Shown piece after piece: positions 23,416 through 32,344 of a stretch of 64,000 nucleotides of DNA (the stretch's first letter is position 1; the number at the start of each line of letters is the position of its first letter). Both the position numbers and the translations under genes were made by a program. The stretch is from Alteribacter lacisalsi (lineage in GTDB: Bacteria; Bacillota; Bacilli; Bacillales; Salisediminibacteriaceae): positions 1,736,001 through 1,800,000 of the forward strand of contig NZ_PDOF01000001.1 in NCBI RefSeq assembly GCF_003226345.1, read 5' to 3'. The notes beneath the pieces were generated by a model. It did no database searches. It was not told the DNA's origin and saw only the letters and a program-made list of their open reading frames with translations.

Positions 23416-24948
23416 GTGATGATGCAGCAGACCGCCATTATTGACCTTGGCTCAAACTCCATCCGCCTCGTTATTTTTGAAATCAGCAAAAACGGATGTT
23501 ATCGGGAAATCCAGAATTTAAAAGTTGTTGCCCGCCTCAGCTCTCATATTGATGAAAGCGGGGCATTATCGAAACAAGGGATCATCATTATCGAAAAAAC
23601 GCTTGAACGGTTCCGGACGGTCATGAAGCAGTACGACGTAAAAGAAGTACGGGGAGTCGCTACTGCTGCTGTAAGAAACGCTGCAAACCGCCGGGAAATC
23701 GAAAAGCTCCTGAAAAGCCAGAAGGGAATGAATTTTAAGGTTATATCTGACCGTGAAGAGGCATGGTACGGGTACCTTGCCGTTGTTAATTCAACAGATA
23801 TTAAAAATGGAATTACGATCGATATCGGCGGCGGAAGTACTGAAATTACGGTTTTTAAAGACCGAGAAATGATACATTACCACAGCTTTCCTTTTGGTGC
23901 GCTGACGCTGAAGAAGAAATTCATGAATGAAGACCGCCCCTCTGCTGCAGAGATTAAAAAACTGGACCACTTCCTAAAGGACTCATTTGATTCACTATCA
24001 TGGCTGAAAAAGGAAGGCCTTCCTGTTATCGGTATTGGAGGCAGCGCCCGTAATGTTGCTCTTGTTCATCAAAATGAGATCAATTATCCGCTGGCAGGAC
24101 TTCATCAGTTTGAGATGAGCCCCACGGAAGTGGAGACGGTATTTATGAGGCTGAAAAAGCTGCCGCTGAAAAAGCGGCAGCAGGTTGATGGTCTCTCCAA
24201 GGACCGTGCAGATATTATTCTCCCTGCCATGTACGTCATTGCCTCCCTTCTTGACTATACAGGTGCAGACAGTTATATCGTAAGCAACAAAGGTCTTCGG
24301 GAGGGAGTCTTCTTTGAATCACTCTTAAAGGAAATGGAAACGACCCTTTTTCCAAGTGTTACAGAAGAAAGCTTTTTCCAGCTTGCTCAGGATTACAACC
24401 TTGATGCTGTCCATCACCGCCATATCGCTGTTCTCGCTGCTTCTCTTCTTCATGACTTGATGATGACAGGACGTGAAAAACTTCACGACGATGACCTTCA
24501 CCTCCTGCAGCTTGCTGCACGGGTCTTTTATATCGGTGAAACCGTTCATCCGGAGGCCCGTTCACAGCATACATTTTACCTATTGACCAATCAGTCGATC
24601 GATGGTCTTTCCCATTCCCGCCGTCTGGCAATTGCTTTAATTGCATCATTTCGAAACCGGTCTCTTTTTCATCAGTATGCAGCACCATACAGGCAATGGG
24701 TATCACAAAAGGAGCTTACCCGTTATGAAAAGCTTGGATCCATTTTGAGACTTGCATATGGACTGGACCGGTCGAAAATGGGAGCTGTAAAAAGTGTTAA
24801 GGTTACACCCGGGGAACCAGGAAGATTGACTCTGAAAATGAAGACCGTCAAAGAAGGGTATTTTGAAGAATTTCACGCACAGAAATACAAAAAGCACGTA
24901 GAGCGTGCATTCGGAAGAAAAATCGACGTCTCAGTTAATCATCACTAA
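23416..24948 (+). CDS. ppx: Exopolyphosphatase (Ppx/GppA family)
   Basis: The 510-residue product removes terminal phosphate from polyphosphate chains. The N-terminal ASKHA fold shows IDLGSNSIRLVIFE (about 9-22) and TIDIGGGSTEIT (about 136-147), with GIGGSARNV further on. The C-terminal half is the helical HD-like domain of long Ppx proteins. Alternative starts are GTG 23416, ATG 23419 and ATG 23422; AGGGA lies 8 bases before the GTG. It is followed after 87 bases by ppk, so synthesis and breakdown of polyphosphate are encoded together. Confidence 0.94.
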   Translation: MMMQQTAIIDLGSNSIRLVIFEISKNGCYREIQNLKVVARLSSHIDESGALSKQGIIIIEKTLERFRTVMKQYDVKEVRGVATAAVRNAANRREIEKLLKSQKGMNFKVISDREEAWYGYLAVVNSTDIKNGITIDIGGGSTEITVFKDREMIHYHSFPFGALTLKKKFMNEDRPSAAEIKKLDHFLKDSFDSLSWLKKEGLPVIGIGGSARNVALVHQNEINYPLAGLHQFEMSPTEVETVFMRLKKLPLKKRQQVDGLSKDRADIILPAMYVIASLLDYTGADSYIVSNKGLREGVFFESLLKEMETTLFPSVTEESFFQLAQDYNLDAVHHRHIAVLAASLLHDLMMTGREKLHDDDLHLLQLAARVFYIGETVHPEARSQHTFYLLTNQSIDGLSHSRRLAIALIASFRNRSLFHQYAAPYRQWVSQKELTRYEKLGSILRLAYGLDRSKMGAVKSVKVTPGEPGRLTLKMKTVKEGYFEEFHAQKYKKHVERAFGRKIDVSVNHH

Positions 24949-25035
24949 ACGTTTACCTTTCGGTCATGAAATTAATATTGACTTCATATTCGTCTGCTAC
25001 ACTCGGGTTAAACTGATGCAGGACGGTGACGGGCA

Positions 25036-27147
25036 ATGACGAAAAATGTACTCAACGAGGTGAGCGGACAAGTGGATTTAAACAACCCCGCTTTTTATAA
25101 CAATAGAGAACTGAGCTGGCTCGGCTTCAACCAGCGAGTGCTGGAAGAAGCTGAAGATGAAGAAAATCCGCTGCTCGAACGGATGAAGTTTGCTGCTATT
25201 TTCAGCAGTAACCTTGATGAGTTTTTTATGGTCCGGGTAGCAGGACTTAAAGATCAGGTGAAAGCAGGCTTTAACAAACCTGAGAATAAAGCAGGACTGA
25301 CGCCAAAACAACAGCTCCATAAAATCAGTGAACATAACCACAGGCTCATTTCCAGACAGGACCAGTTATTTACGAATACGCTTTTGCCAATGCTTAATGA
25401 AGAAAATATTCATTTCCTTTTAATGAAGGACCTGACGAGGGAACAGCAGACTTATATTGAGAAACGCTTTGATCAGTATATCCTCCCGGTACTGACTCCA
25501 ATGGCAATCGACGCTTACCGCCCCTTCCCCATGCTTTTAAACAAAAGTCTTAATCTCGCTGTTGTGTTGACGGGAGATCGCGAGAAGCTCGCGATCGTTC
25601 AGGTTCCTGCTGTTCTTACCCGGTTTATTGCAGTGCCTCAATCAGAAAAAGAGAAAACGGAATTTGTTCTTCTGGAAGATGTGATCAGCTATTTTATCGG
25701 ACGTTTGTTTACCGGCTATTCCGTTAAGTCCGTTTCACCTTTTCGGATTACAAGAAATGCTGATCTGACCATTCACGAGGAAGGGGCAAGAGATTTGCTC
25801 CGGGTAATCGAAAAGGAACTGAAAAAAAGGAAATGGGGTGCCGCTGTTCGTCTGGAGATGCAGCGCGGAAAAATGGACGAAAAAGTTCTCACATTTTTTA
25901 CGAGTGTGCTTGAAATTCACAGCGGTGACGTGTATGAAACCGATAGTCCTCTCGATCTGACGTTTCTATTCTCCCTTTATAAATTTCTCGCACCGGACCA
26001 TGAACACCTGGTAAATGAGACACTCATTCCAAAATCGCCTGCCGATCTTCTAGATGAAGAGGACATTTTCAGTGCCTCATTAAAACGGGACTTATTTTTT
26101 CATCATCCGTACGAGTCGTTTCAGCCTATTGTAGACTGGATCACAAAAGCAGCCAAAGATCCTTCCGTACTTGCCATTAAGCAGACACTTTACCGTGTGA
26201 GCGGAGATTCCCCGATTATTAACGCATTGGCTGCAGCAGCGGAAGAAGGCAAACAGGTCACCGTTCTTGTGGAGCTTAAAGCTCGTTTTGATGAAGAAAA
26301 CAATATCCAGTGGGCGAAGAAACTTGAAAAGTCAGGTGTACACGTGATCTACGGAATTACCGGGCTTAAAACACACAGTAAAATCACACTAATCGTGAGG
26401 CATAACAAAGGAAATATAGAACGTTTTGTCCACCTTGGGACCGGCAATTATAATGATTCCACTGCCAAACTCTACACTGATATGGGGATCATCACCACGG
26501 ACGAAGCATTTGCTGATGACGCCACGAACTTTTTTAATCATCTTAGCGGCTTCAGCAGAAAACCAAAGTGGAAAAAGATCTTTACTGCCCCCTTTGGAAT
26601 CCGGGACGAATTTATCCGTCTGATTGACCGTGAAATTGAACTTCACAAACAGCACGGAAACGGTCGGATCATTGCAAAAATGAATTCATTGACCGATAAG
26701 CCGATTATCCTGAAACTCTATAAAGCAAGTCGTGCCGGTGTGAAAATTGATCTGATTGTCAGAGGGATCTGCTGTCTTAAACCTGGTGTAACGAATGTGA
26801 GTGAAAATATCTCGGTACGGTCTATCGTTGACCGATTTCTGGAACACAGCCGCATTTTCTATTTTCACCAGAATGGAGCTGAAGCAATCTTCCTCTCCTC
26901 TGCTGACTGGATGACAAGAAACATGGAGAAGAGAATCGAGATTCTCTTCCCAATAGAAAGCCCACGCTGTAAAAAACGAGTACTTCAAGTTCTGGACATT
27001 ACCCTTGAGGATAACCGCAAAGCAAGAGTGCAGCTTCCCACAGGTGACTATATCCACAGAAGCTGCTCCGATTCCGAAACGCCGCTTCAGAGTCAGCTTG
27101 TCTTCCACGAACTGGCTTCCGAACTGGCTGATAGTGATGATGATTAG
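25036..27147 (+). CDS. ppk: Polyphosphate kinase 1
   Basis: The 703-residue product makes polyphosphate reversibly from ATP. Domains in order: N-terminal (YNNRELSWLGFNQRVLEEA), head domain, and two PLD-like C-terminal domains. The phosphorylated histidine is in GLKTHSKITLIVR (His447), with HLGTGNYN following and LFPIESPR near the end. Length is typical of PPK1. No obvious regulator is adjacent; a Na/Pi transporter is elsewhere in the window. B. subtilis 168 does not have ppx-ppk at this location, so this pair is an insertion in the conserved order. Confidence 0.96.
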   Translation: MTKNVLNEVSGQVDLNNPAFYNNRELSWLGFNQRVLEEAEDEENPLLERMKFAAIFSSNLDEFFMVRVAGLKDQVKAGFNKPENKAGLTPKQQLHKISEHNHRLISRQDQLFTNTLLPMLNEENIHFLLMKDLTREQQTYIEKRFDQYILPVLTPMAIDAYRPFPMLLNKSLNLAVVLTGDREKLAIVQVPAVLTRFIAVPQSEKEKTEFVLLEDVISYFIGRLFTGYSVKSVSPFRITRNADLTIHEEGARDLLRVIEKELKKRKWGAAVRLEMQRGKMDEKVLTFFTSVLEIHSGDVYETDSPLDLTFLFSLYKFLAPDHEHLVNETLIPKSPADLLDEEDIFSASLKRDLFFHHPYESFQPIVDWITKAAKDPSVLAIKQTLYRVSGDSPIINALAAAAEEGKQVTVLVELKARFDEENNIQWAKKLEKSGVHVIYGITGLKTHSKITLIVRHNKGNIERFVHLGTGNYNDSTAKLYTDMGIITTDEAFADDATNFFNHLSGFSRKPKWKKIFTAPFGIRDEFIRLIDREIELHKQHGNGRIIAKMNSLTDKPIILKLYKASRAGVKIDLIVRGICCLKPGVTNVSENISVRSIVDRFLEHSRIFYFHQNGAEAIFLSSADWMTRNMEKRIEILFPIESPRCKKRVLQVLDITLEDNRKARVQLPTGDYIHRSCSDSETPLQSQLVFHELASELADSDDD

Positions 27148-27224
27148 AACAACTACACTCCCGCTCAGTCACTGGTTAATACAGAACATCTGACAATGCT
27201 TTCTCTATCCAGGTACGAAAAAGG

Positions 27225-27260
27225 ACCCGGCAACGTCATTAGTAATAACCGGCCGGGTCA
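27225..27260. terminator. Bidirectional terminator between ppk and the transglycosylase gene
   Basis: An 8-bp stem GACCCGGC/GCCGGGTC (27225-27232, 27253-27260) with a 20-base loop; T-runs are better on the minus strand. Confidence 0.75.
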
Positions 27261-27281
27261 TTCTTTGTCAGTTTTTCATTT

Positions 27282-28001
27282 TTACCTGCTCACCGTCATC
27301 GCAGTGCGGTCGGCATTTTCCTGAATTTCAACTGCATACCAGCTTTTCGCATCGCCATTTTCCTCAATGTAATCCTCAAGACCGTAAATACCGCGGTGAT
27401 ACGCTGTCAGTACGTGATTCCAATCCCCATACTGCCCGTAGAGGAATTCAAGATAAACGACACTCAGCTGAATGGAATAGTACGGATCAAACAGCATTTC
27501 ATCCTCATAAGGCATGTCTGCCATATCTGCGATCCACGGCCCTGTGTTTTTCATAAACTGGGCAAGCCCGTAAGCATGTCCATATTGCGTTTCAGGACCG
27601 ACCGTTTCAGGATCAAACGTGTCGCCTGTTTCCACTCTGATCAGCTCATACACGAGAAAGGGATCGATGTTTTTCCGATCGGCTTCAAGTGCAAGAAACG
27701 TTCCCCACTCTTTTTCAAATTTACCATCACTGTCTTCATACATGTGTTCGCCGGCATCCGTTGCCCTCTGCCAGGCATCGTACCCGGCAAGGTCGTAGTC
27801 TTCAGGCAGATGATCAATATATTCTTCCATTGTCTCTATTTCTGCTTCCATCATTTGTTCCTGTTTTTGTTTTTCCTTCGCTTTCTCAATCTCAGCTACT
27901 TTATTCTTCATTTGATTGTTCTGAACCGCAAGCACTACTGACACAGTGGCCAGCACCAGAAGGGCTGTACCAAGGGTATAGAGTAAATAATGTTTTTTCA
28001 T
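27282..28001 (-). CDS. Membrane-anchored lytic transglycosylase (SLT domain)
   Basis: The 239-residue product has a signal anchor (about 5-26), a short coiled coil rich in Lys/Glu (about 30-60), and a soluble lytic transglycosylase domain (about 100-225). IDPFLVYELIRVETGDTF places the catalytic Glu at residue 124, followed by YGLAQFMKNTG and a Tyr-rich C-terminal part (VLTAYHRGIYGL). It would cleave peptidoglycan glycan strands outside the membrane. Start: ATG 28001 with AGGAGGG upstream; a longer frame reaches 28079 but crosses the binding site. Confidence 0.9.
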   Translation of the reverse strand: MKKHYLLYTLGTALLVLATVSVVLAVQNNQMKNKVAEIEKAKEKQKQEQMMEAEIETMEEYIDHLPEDYDLAGYDAWQRATDAGEHMYEDSDGKFEKEWGTFLALEADRKNIDPFLVYELIRVETGDTFDPETVGPETQYGHAYGLAQFMKNTGPWIADMADMPYEDEMLFDPYYSIQLSVVYLEFLYGQYGDWNHVLTAYHRGIYGLEDYIEENGDAKSWYAVEIQENADRTAMTVSR

Positions 28002-28313
28002 AATCTGTTCCCTCCTGTGAAAACAGTCCGCATATGCGGCACAGAAATATATACTACGGGATTCGTCCTCATTTTTCAACCTTATGGCACTGGTAAGTTT
28101 TTTCTAAAAAAACGTCTCTATCCTACCTGAAAATAAAAGAAATTAACTGCAGATAATAGCAGAACCAGAAAAGAAAGTATATACGCGCCTTATACCCTTA
28201 CTACAAAATAACTACACATTTACTTTTCACAGCTCTGTTCCCTTCACTTAACGAAGCCCGCGGAAAGCGTCCGCCTGCAGCACAATAGAACAACAATCTA
28301 TCCGAAAACAGCT
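28002..28313. other. Gene-poor intergenic stretch with a degenerate repeat fragment
   Basis: I see no coding frame. At 28249-28275 the sequence GCCCGCGGAAAGCGTCCGCC followed by TGCAG resembles a fragment at about 2014-2034 (CTGCAGGCGGGCGCTTTCCG, opposite orientation). It also shares the CCCGCGGAAAG core with the MITE-like element, so it is likely a decayed dispersed repeat. Confidence 0.45.
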
Positions 28314-28348
28314 AAAAAAGAAAACCACCACGCATTATGCGCAGCGGC
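28314..28348 (-). terminator. Terminator of the manganese-type transporter operon
   Basis: Minus strand hairpin built on GCGCATAATGCG with flanking G-U pairs, then TTTTCTTTTTT. Confidence 0.7.
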
Positions 28349-28357
28349 TTTACTTTA

Positions 28358-29230
28358 TTATATGGACTGTTCAGCAGACCGTGACCGGAAAAATCGGAAC
28401 ACAAGTCCCTGCTTTGGAGAAAAGAAAAAGGCGAGGGCAAACAGTGCTGTCGCAACGAGAACAATTGAAGCCCCAGAGGCCACATCATATACTACAGAGA
28501 AAAACATTCCTCCAACTGCCGAAATGACACCAAACAGTGCACTCAAACCGAGCATGACCGGAAAGCGGTCAGTGAGCAGATAAGCTGTGGCGCCAGGTGT
28601 AATGAGCATGGCTACTACGAGAACAATACCCACTGTCTGCAGCGATGCCACTGTGACAAGTGACAGCAGAAGCATCAGCATGTAATGAATAAATCTGACC
28701 GGCAGTCCCGTCGCTTTTGCCATGGTTTCATCAAATGTACTGAGAAGAAGAGGCCGATAGAAGATGAATACAGTAAGCAGAACGAAAATCCCGATTCCAA
28801 CCGTTATCCAGAAGTCGATCCGACCGACAGCAAGCACGTTACCGAACAGAATGTGCCACAAATCCACACTCGAGCCCCGCATCGCAGTTATCATCACAAT
28901 ACCAAGGGCAAACATACCTGTAAACATGATTCCGATCGCCGAATCCTCTTTTATTCTGCTGTTCTGTGAAATGTAGCCGATTGCAAGGGCTGTTATGACG
29001 CCGGTAACAACCGCCCCAATAAAGAAGTTCATTCCAAGCATATAGGCGATCACTACGCCGGGCAGTACAGCATGGGAAATCGCATCCCCCATGAGAGCCA
29101 TGCCTCTTAAAATAATGAAACACCCAATCACGCCGCAGATGACACCAACAGCAATGGCTGCCATAAGCGCATTCTGCAGATACGGATATCTTGCTACCTG
29201 ATCGGCAAAACTGATAATTTGTTCGATCAT
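28358..29230 (-). CDS. mntC: Manganese-type ABC transporter permease
   Basis: The 290-residue ABC-3 permease has about nine membrane segments. MALMGDAISHAVLPGVVIAY is the coupling region, and SVDLWHILFGNVLAVGRID and LVVAMLITPGATAYLLTDR are typical of the manganese/iron branch (MntC/MntD, PsaC, SitC). It overlaps the ATPase gene by 4 bases (ATGA). B. subtilis has two permeases, MntC and MntD, and a binding protein, MntA; here only one permease and no binding protein are present. The exact metal is inferred. Confidence 0.87.
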   Translation of the reverse strand: MIEQIISFADQVARYPYLQNALMAAIAVGVICGVIGCFIILRGMALMGDAISHAVLPGVVIAYMLGMNFFIGAVVTGVITALAIGYISQNSRIKEDSAIGIMFTGMFALGIVMITAMRGSSVDLWHILFGNVLAVGRIDFWITVGIGIFVLLTVFIFYRPLLLSTFDETMAKATGLPVRFIHYMLMLLLSLVTVASLQTVGIVLVVAMLITPGATAYLLTDRFPVMLGLSALFGVISAVGGMFFSVVYDVASGASIVLVATALFALAFFFSPKQGLVFRFFRSRSAEQSI

Positions 29231-29988
29231 TGACTGATCACCACCACGCCGTCCTTATCGTCAAGTACAGCAGCACTTCCCTGATAGGCTTTTTTTAGAT
29301 ATTCAGAAGTATAAACCTCTTTTACAGCTCCGGCACCAATCAGTTCCTGATTCAGAAGCACCAGGTGATCAAAATATTTTTCCACTTTGCTCAGATCATG
29401 ATGGACAACAAAAATCGTTTTACCCTGATCGCGCAACTGGTGAAGAAGCCGTACGATAATCTCCTCTGATTTGATGTCAATACCGACAAAAGGTTCATCA
29501 AGGAAAAAAACATCCGCATCCTGGGTAAGGGCTCTGGCAATAAATACGCGCTGCTGCTGGCCGCCGGAAAGTTCCCCAATCTGCCGCTTTGCAAATTCGC
29601 TCATGCCGACTTTTTCCAGAGAAGCAGCCGCTTTTTCCCGATCCTTCCTGCCGCTTCTGAGTTTAAACCATGGAATATGCGCATAGCGCCCCATAAGGAC
29701 AACATCTTCCACCCGTACGGGAAAGTCCCAGTCAATCACGTTTCTCTGGGGGACGTAGGATATCTGTTTCCGGCACGTTTTAATATTTTTACCGAACAGA
29801 CTCACTTCCCCTTTCGATCGTTCAAGACCAAGAATCGCTTTAATCAAAGTTGATTTTCCTGCCCCGTTCGGTCCGATTACACCGATGAGCTGGCCTTTAT
29901 CTACAGTAAAATTTATGTTTTTTAACGCAAGGTGGCCGTGATAATGCACCGACAGCTCACGAACATCAATGGTATCCTGTCGTGCCAT
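29227..29988 (-). CDS. mntB: Manganese-type ABC transporter ATP-binding protein
   Basis: The 253-residue ATPase has Walker A GPNGAGKST (39-47), signature LSGGQQQR, Walker B VFFLDEP and switch His in VVHHDLS. The Q-loop region SYVPQRNVIDWDFPV is characteristic of the manganese/iron branch of this family. AAAGGGGG precedes ATG 29988. It is the first gene of a two-gene operon with a palindromic MntR-like site upstream. Confidence 0.9.
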   Translation of the reverse strand: MARQDTIDVRELSVHYHGHLALKNINFTVDKGQLIGVIGPNGAGKSTLIKAILGLERSKGEVSLFGKNIKTCRKQISYVPQRNVIDWDFPVRVEDVVLMGRYAHIPWFKLRSGRKDREKAAASLEKVGMSEFAKRQIGELSGGQQQRVFIARALTQDADVFFLDEPFVGIDIKSEEIIVRLLHQLRDQGKTIFVVHHDLSKVEKYFDHLVLLNQELIGAGAVKEVYTSEYLKKAYQGSAAVLDDKDGVVVISQ

Positions 29989-30106
29989 TGAGAATCCCCC
30001 TTTATAAAATCTTTATTTCAGTACGCTGCAAATTATATCAAACGTAATATATGTTGATTGGGCGTGTCCCGTGCTGCTATTGAAGTAAAAAGTTGTATCA
30101 AAATTA

Positions 30107-30130
30107 AAAAGTTGCCCTTAGTAAACTTTT
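30107..30130 (-). promoter_or_regulatory. MntR-like palindrome upstream of mntB
   Basis: AAAAGTT-N10-AACTTTT is a perfect 7-bp inverted repeat with GCCCTTAG in its centre, close to the Bacillus MntR operator type (TTTGCCTTAAGGAAA). It lies about 120 bases before mntB, and a TATAAT-like -10 lies between the two at about 30050. The rest of 29989-30299 shows no gene. Confidence 0.5.
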
Positions 30131-30299
30131 GGTCCTGTGTACAATTATAAGCCCTCGTTTAAGATTTATCAATCTTTAAGGTCAATGTCTTTAATGGATA
30201 AACTCATAGGTAAGAAACCTGCTCAGCAGAACGCCTCCTGCACCGCTCCCGGTTTTTTACTGCTATTAAATCGAATGCTGATCAAGAGCTTTCTGACAA

Positions 30300-30334
30300 A
30301 ATAAAGGCCCTGCACATCTAAAAGAGTGCAGGGC
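30300..30334 (-). terminator. Terminator of the histidine kinase gene
   Basis: A 9-bp perfect stem GCCCTGCAC/GTGCAGGGC (30307-30315, 30326-30334) and a T-rich tail on the minus strand. Confidence 0.85.
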
Positions 30335-30357
30335 TCCTGATCCTGGTTTTCTTTTTT

Positions 30358-31716
30358 TTATGATCTCATCTGTTCGTGTTTACTGTAAAGAGGCAGGGTA
30401 ATTACAATTCTCGTACCTTTACCCAAGGCACTTTCCACTTTGAATGTACCTTTGTGCTCTTCAACTATTCGTTTACAAAGCGGAATGCCGATTCCTGTGC
30501 CTTTATCCTTCGTCGTGAAAAAGGGTTTTTCAATCTCTTCCAGTACCTCTGCAGGCATGCCGGGCCCGTAGTCTTCAAGTGTGATCACGTAAATGTTTTC
30601 CTCTACATGCGTCATCATCGTAAAGCGCTTGTCTCCGTCCCAGTTTTCGTATGCTTCGATCGAATTGCGGAGAACATTGAGCATTACCTGACGGATCATC
30701 TGATCATTTACGTAAAGATAGCGCCGGGAATCCTTTATGGCAAAGGTAAAGTCAATGTCATGAAGCAGGGATTCGGATCGGAAGATCATCAGCATTGATT
30801 CCATTAGTTCGGACGGACTGACTTTCTTTTTATCAATTTTCTTTCTTGACATACTCAGGAAGTCTTCAATGATCAGATTCATACGGTCAATTTCAGAGGA
30901 AATGGTTTCATAGTACTTGTTCAGGCTGTTTGACAGCTTCGACAACTGGATAAATCCCTTGATTACAGACAGAGGGTTACGCAGCTCATGAGCTACGCCC
31001 GCTGCGATCTGGGAAACACTCTCCATCTGCTGTTTATATGTAAGGAGCTGTTCGAACCGGTGCTCGACTGTTTCGTCCTTTATAAATACACACATTTGAT
31101 CTGGTGTGACAAGACTGCCGTGAACGGTGAGGCGGATCTCCTCTTTTTCAAAAACAACAGTTGCATTTTTATTGTTTTCGTCAACGATATCCGAAAGCTT
31201 GGAAATGGTTTCATGGAACGGAAATCCTTCTACAAGTTCCCCGTCTGATTCGCCAAGAGGTTCTTCGATTGTTTTAAGAAGTTCACGGAAAAGCGGATTG
31301 GACGAACGGATTCGTTTGTCATGGTCAATGAGGAAATAGGGAATCGGAAGCTGTTTCAACGTCTGTACAATACCCTTTTCTTCTTCAAGTTCCTCTGCTT
31401 TTACCATAAGTCCTTCTGACAGGGCAATCCCGTTGCACGTAATATGCCTTATTTGACCCTGATAGACGACCTGAAAGGTTTCCAAACGGTCCGCCCTCCC
31501 CCTGGAGAGCTCATAAAGATACATCTGGAACCGATCTGCTTCTGACGGTTCAAACAGATGATAAAAGGTTTCCACATTTACTCTGCTCCGGTAGGCTGAT
31601 GGGAGCGTTACGGATATAAGCGACTCATCACGGTCAAACACCAGAAGCCATTCAGAAGATAGATCCGCGATTGTTTCCATAATTTCTTCGTTATTTGCTA
31701 AAGTATGGCAGTCCAT
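30358..31716 (-). CDS. PAS-domain sensor histidine kinase, sporulation-kinase-like
   Basis: The 452-residue kinase is cytoplasmic: no membrane segment is seen. PAS-like sensing regions lie at about 15-100 and 118-215. The HisKA domain has the H-box GVAHELRNPLSVIKGF (phospho-acceptor His243), followed by the N-box QVMLNVLRNSIEAY, G1 DYGPGMP and G2 GTGIGIPLCKRIVEEH. The H-box resembles those of the KinA/KinB/KinE phosphorelay kinases. No response regulator is adjacent, which fits input to Spo0F. Start: ATG 31716 has GGGGAGG 9 bases upstream, while the frame to 31755 includes that site. Confidence 0.88.
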   Translation of the reverse strand: MDCHTLANNEEIMETIADLSSEWLLVFDRDESLISVTLPSAYRSRVNVETFYHLFEPSEADRFQMYLYELSRGRADRLETFQVVYQGQIRHITCNGIALSEGLMVKAEELEEEKGIVQTLKQLPIPYFLIDHDKRIRSSNPLFRELLKTIEEPLGESDGELVEGFPFHETISKLSDIVDENNKNATVVFEKEEIRLTVHGSLVTPDQMCVFIKDETVEHRFEQLLTYKQQMESVSQIAAGVAHELRNPLSVIKGFIQLSKLSNSLNKYYETISSEIDRMNLIIEDFLSMSRKKIDKKKVSPSELMESMLMIFRSESLLHDIDFTFAIKDSRRYLYVNDQMIRQVMLNVLRNSIEAYENWDGDKRFTMMTHVEENIYVITLEDYGPGMPAEVLEEIEKPFFTTKDKGTGIGIPLCKRIVEEHKGTFKVESALGKGTRIVITLPLYSKHEQMRS

Positions 31717-31973
31717 AACCGGCGTCCTCCCCAGATTTATGGTTCTCAGTGTCAAAGCCGTTCACTGTCTTTTCAATGAGTATACTATAAATTGGCAATG
31801 TTTTCTTCCATATTTTCAAAAAACTTTTATCGGCAAACTTTTGGCCCAGGCAAAAAGAACCTTTTCAGAAAATCTTTTGTCCGAGCTGCCAAAACAATAA
31901 TTCAAAAACCTTGCAAACCGCTCACGGCTCTCATGCATACGATAAAAAAGCAGCATTAAAAGGAGGTACGGAT

Positions 31974-32243
31974 GTGAACCCAATCGTAAAGCAGATGATC
32001 AATCAGAAAATCAATTCACTCGATGTAAAGGAACTGATCCGGCTGAGCAGGCAGTATCAAATTCCGATTACAGTAAAGCAGGCAAAGCAGATCATAACAG
32101 TCCTGAAAAAACATCCTATTGACGTAGGGAACCCGAATCATATTAAACGGCTTCAGAATGAATTAAAACAAATTGATCCGGCACTGTATAAAAAAGCAGA
32201 GCAGATTCTTGAACCATACAAGGACCATATCGACTGGCCCTAG
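31974..32243 (+). CDS. yqfT: DUF2624 family protein, YqfT-like
   Basis: The 89-residue product is small, basic and helical (VNPIVKQMINQKINSLDVKE), as in DUF2624 proteins. Function is unknown. In B. subtilis yqfT is beside the endonuclease IV gene (yqfS/nfo), as here. Start: GTG 31974 with AAAGGAGG 7 bases upstream; the open frame back to 31911 lacks a binding site. It is convergent with nfo across a shared terminator. Confidence 0.82.
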   Translation: MNPIVKQMINQKINSLDVKELIRLSRQYQIPITVKQAKQIITVLKKHPIDVGNPNHIKRLQNELKQIDPALYKKAEQILEPYKDHIDWP

Positions 32244-32294
32244 ATTTCAAAATGCCATAAAACGCTGTGCGGCATAAACGAAAGTATAGAAGAC

Positions 32295-32341
32295 AAAAAA
32301 ATCCCCCAAGACAGCATTTCTGCTGCCTTGAGGGGATTTTC
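32295..32341. terminator. Bidirectional terminator between yqfT and nfo
   Basis: A long stem with few mismatches: ATCCCCCAAGACAGCA pairs with TGCTGCCTTGAGGGGAT around TTTC, with A- and T-runs on either side. Confidence 0.92.
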
Positions 32342-32344
32342 TAC

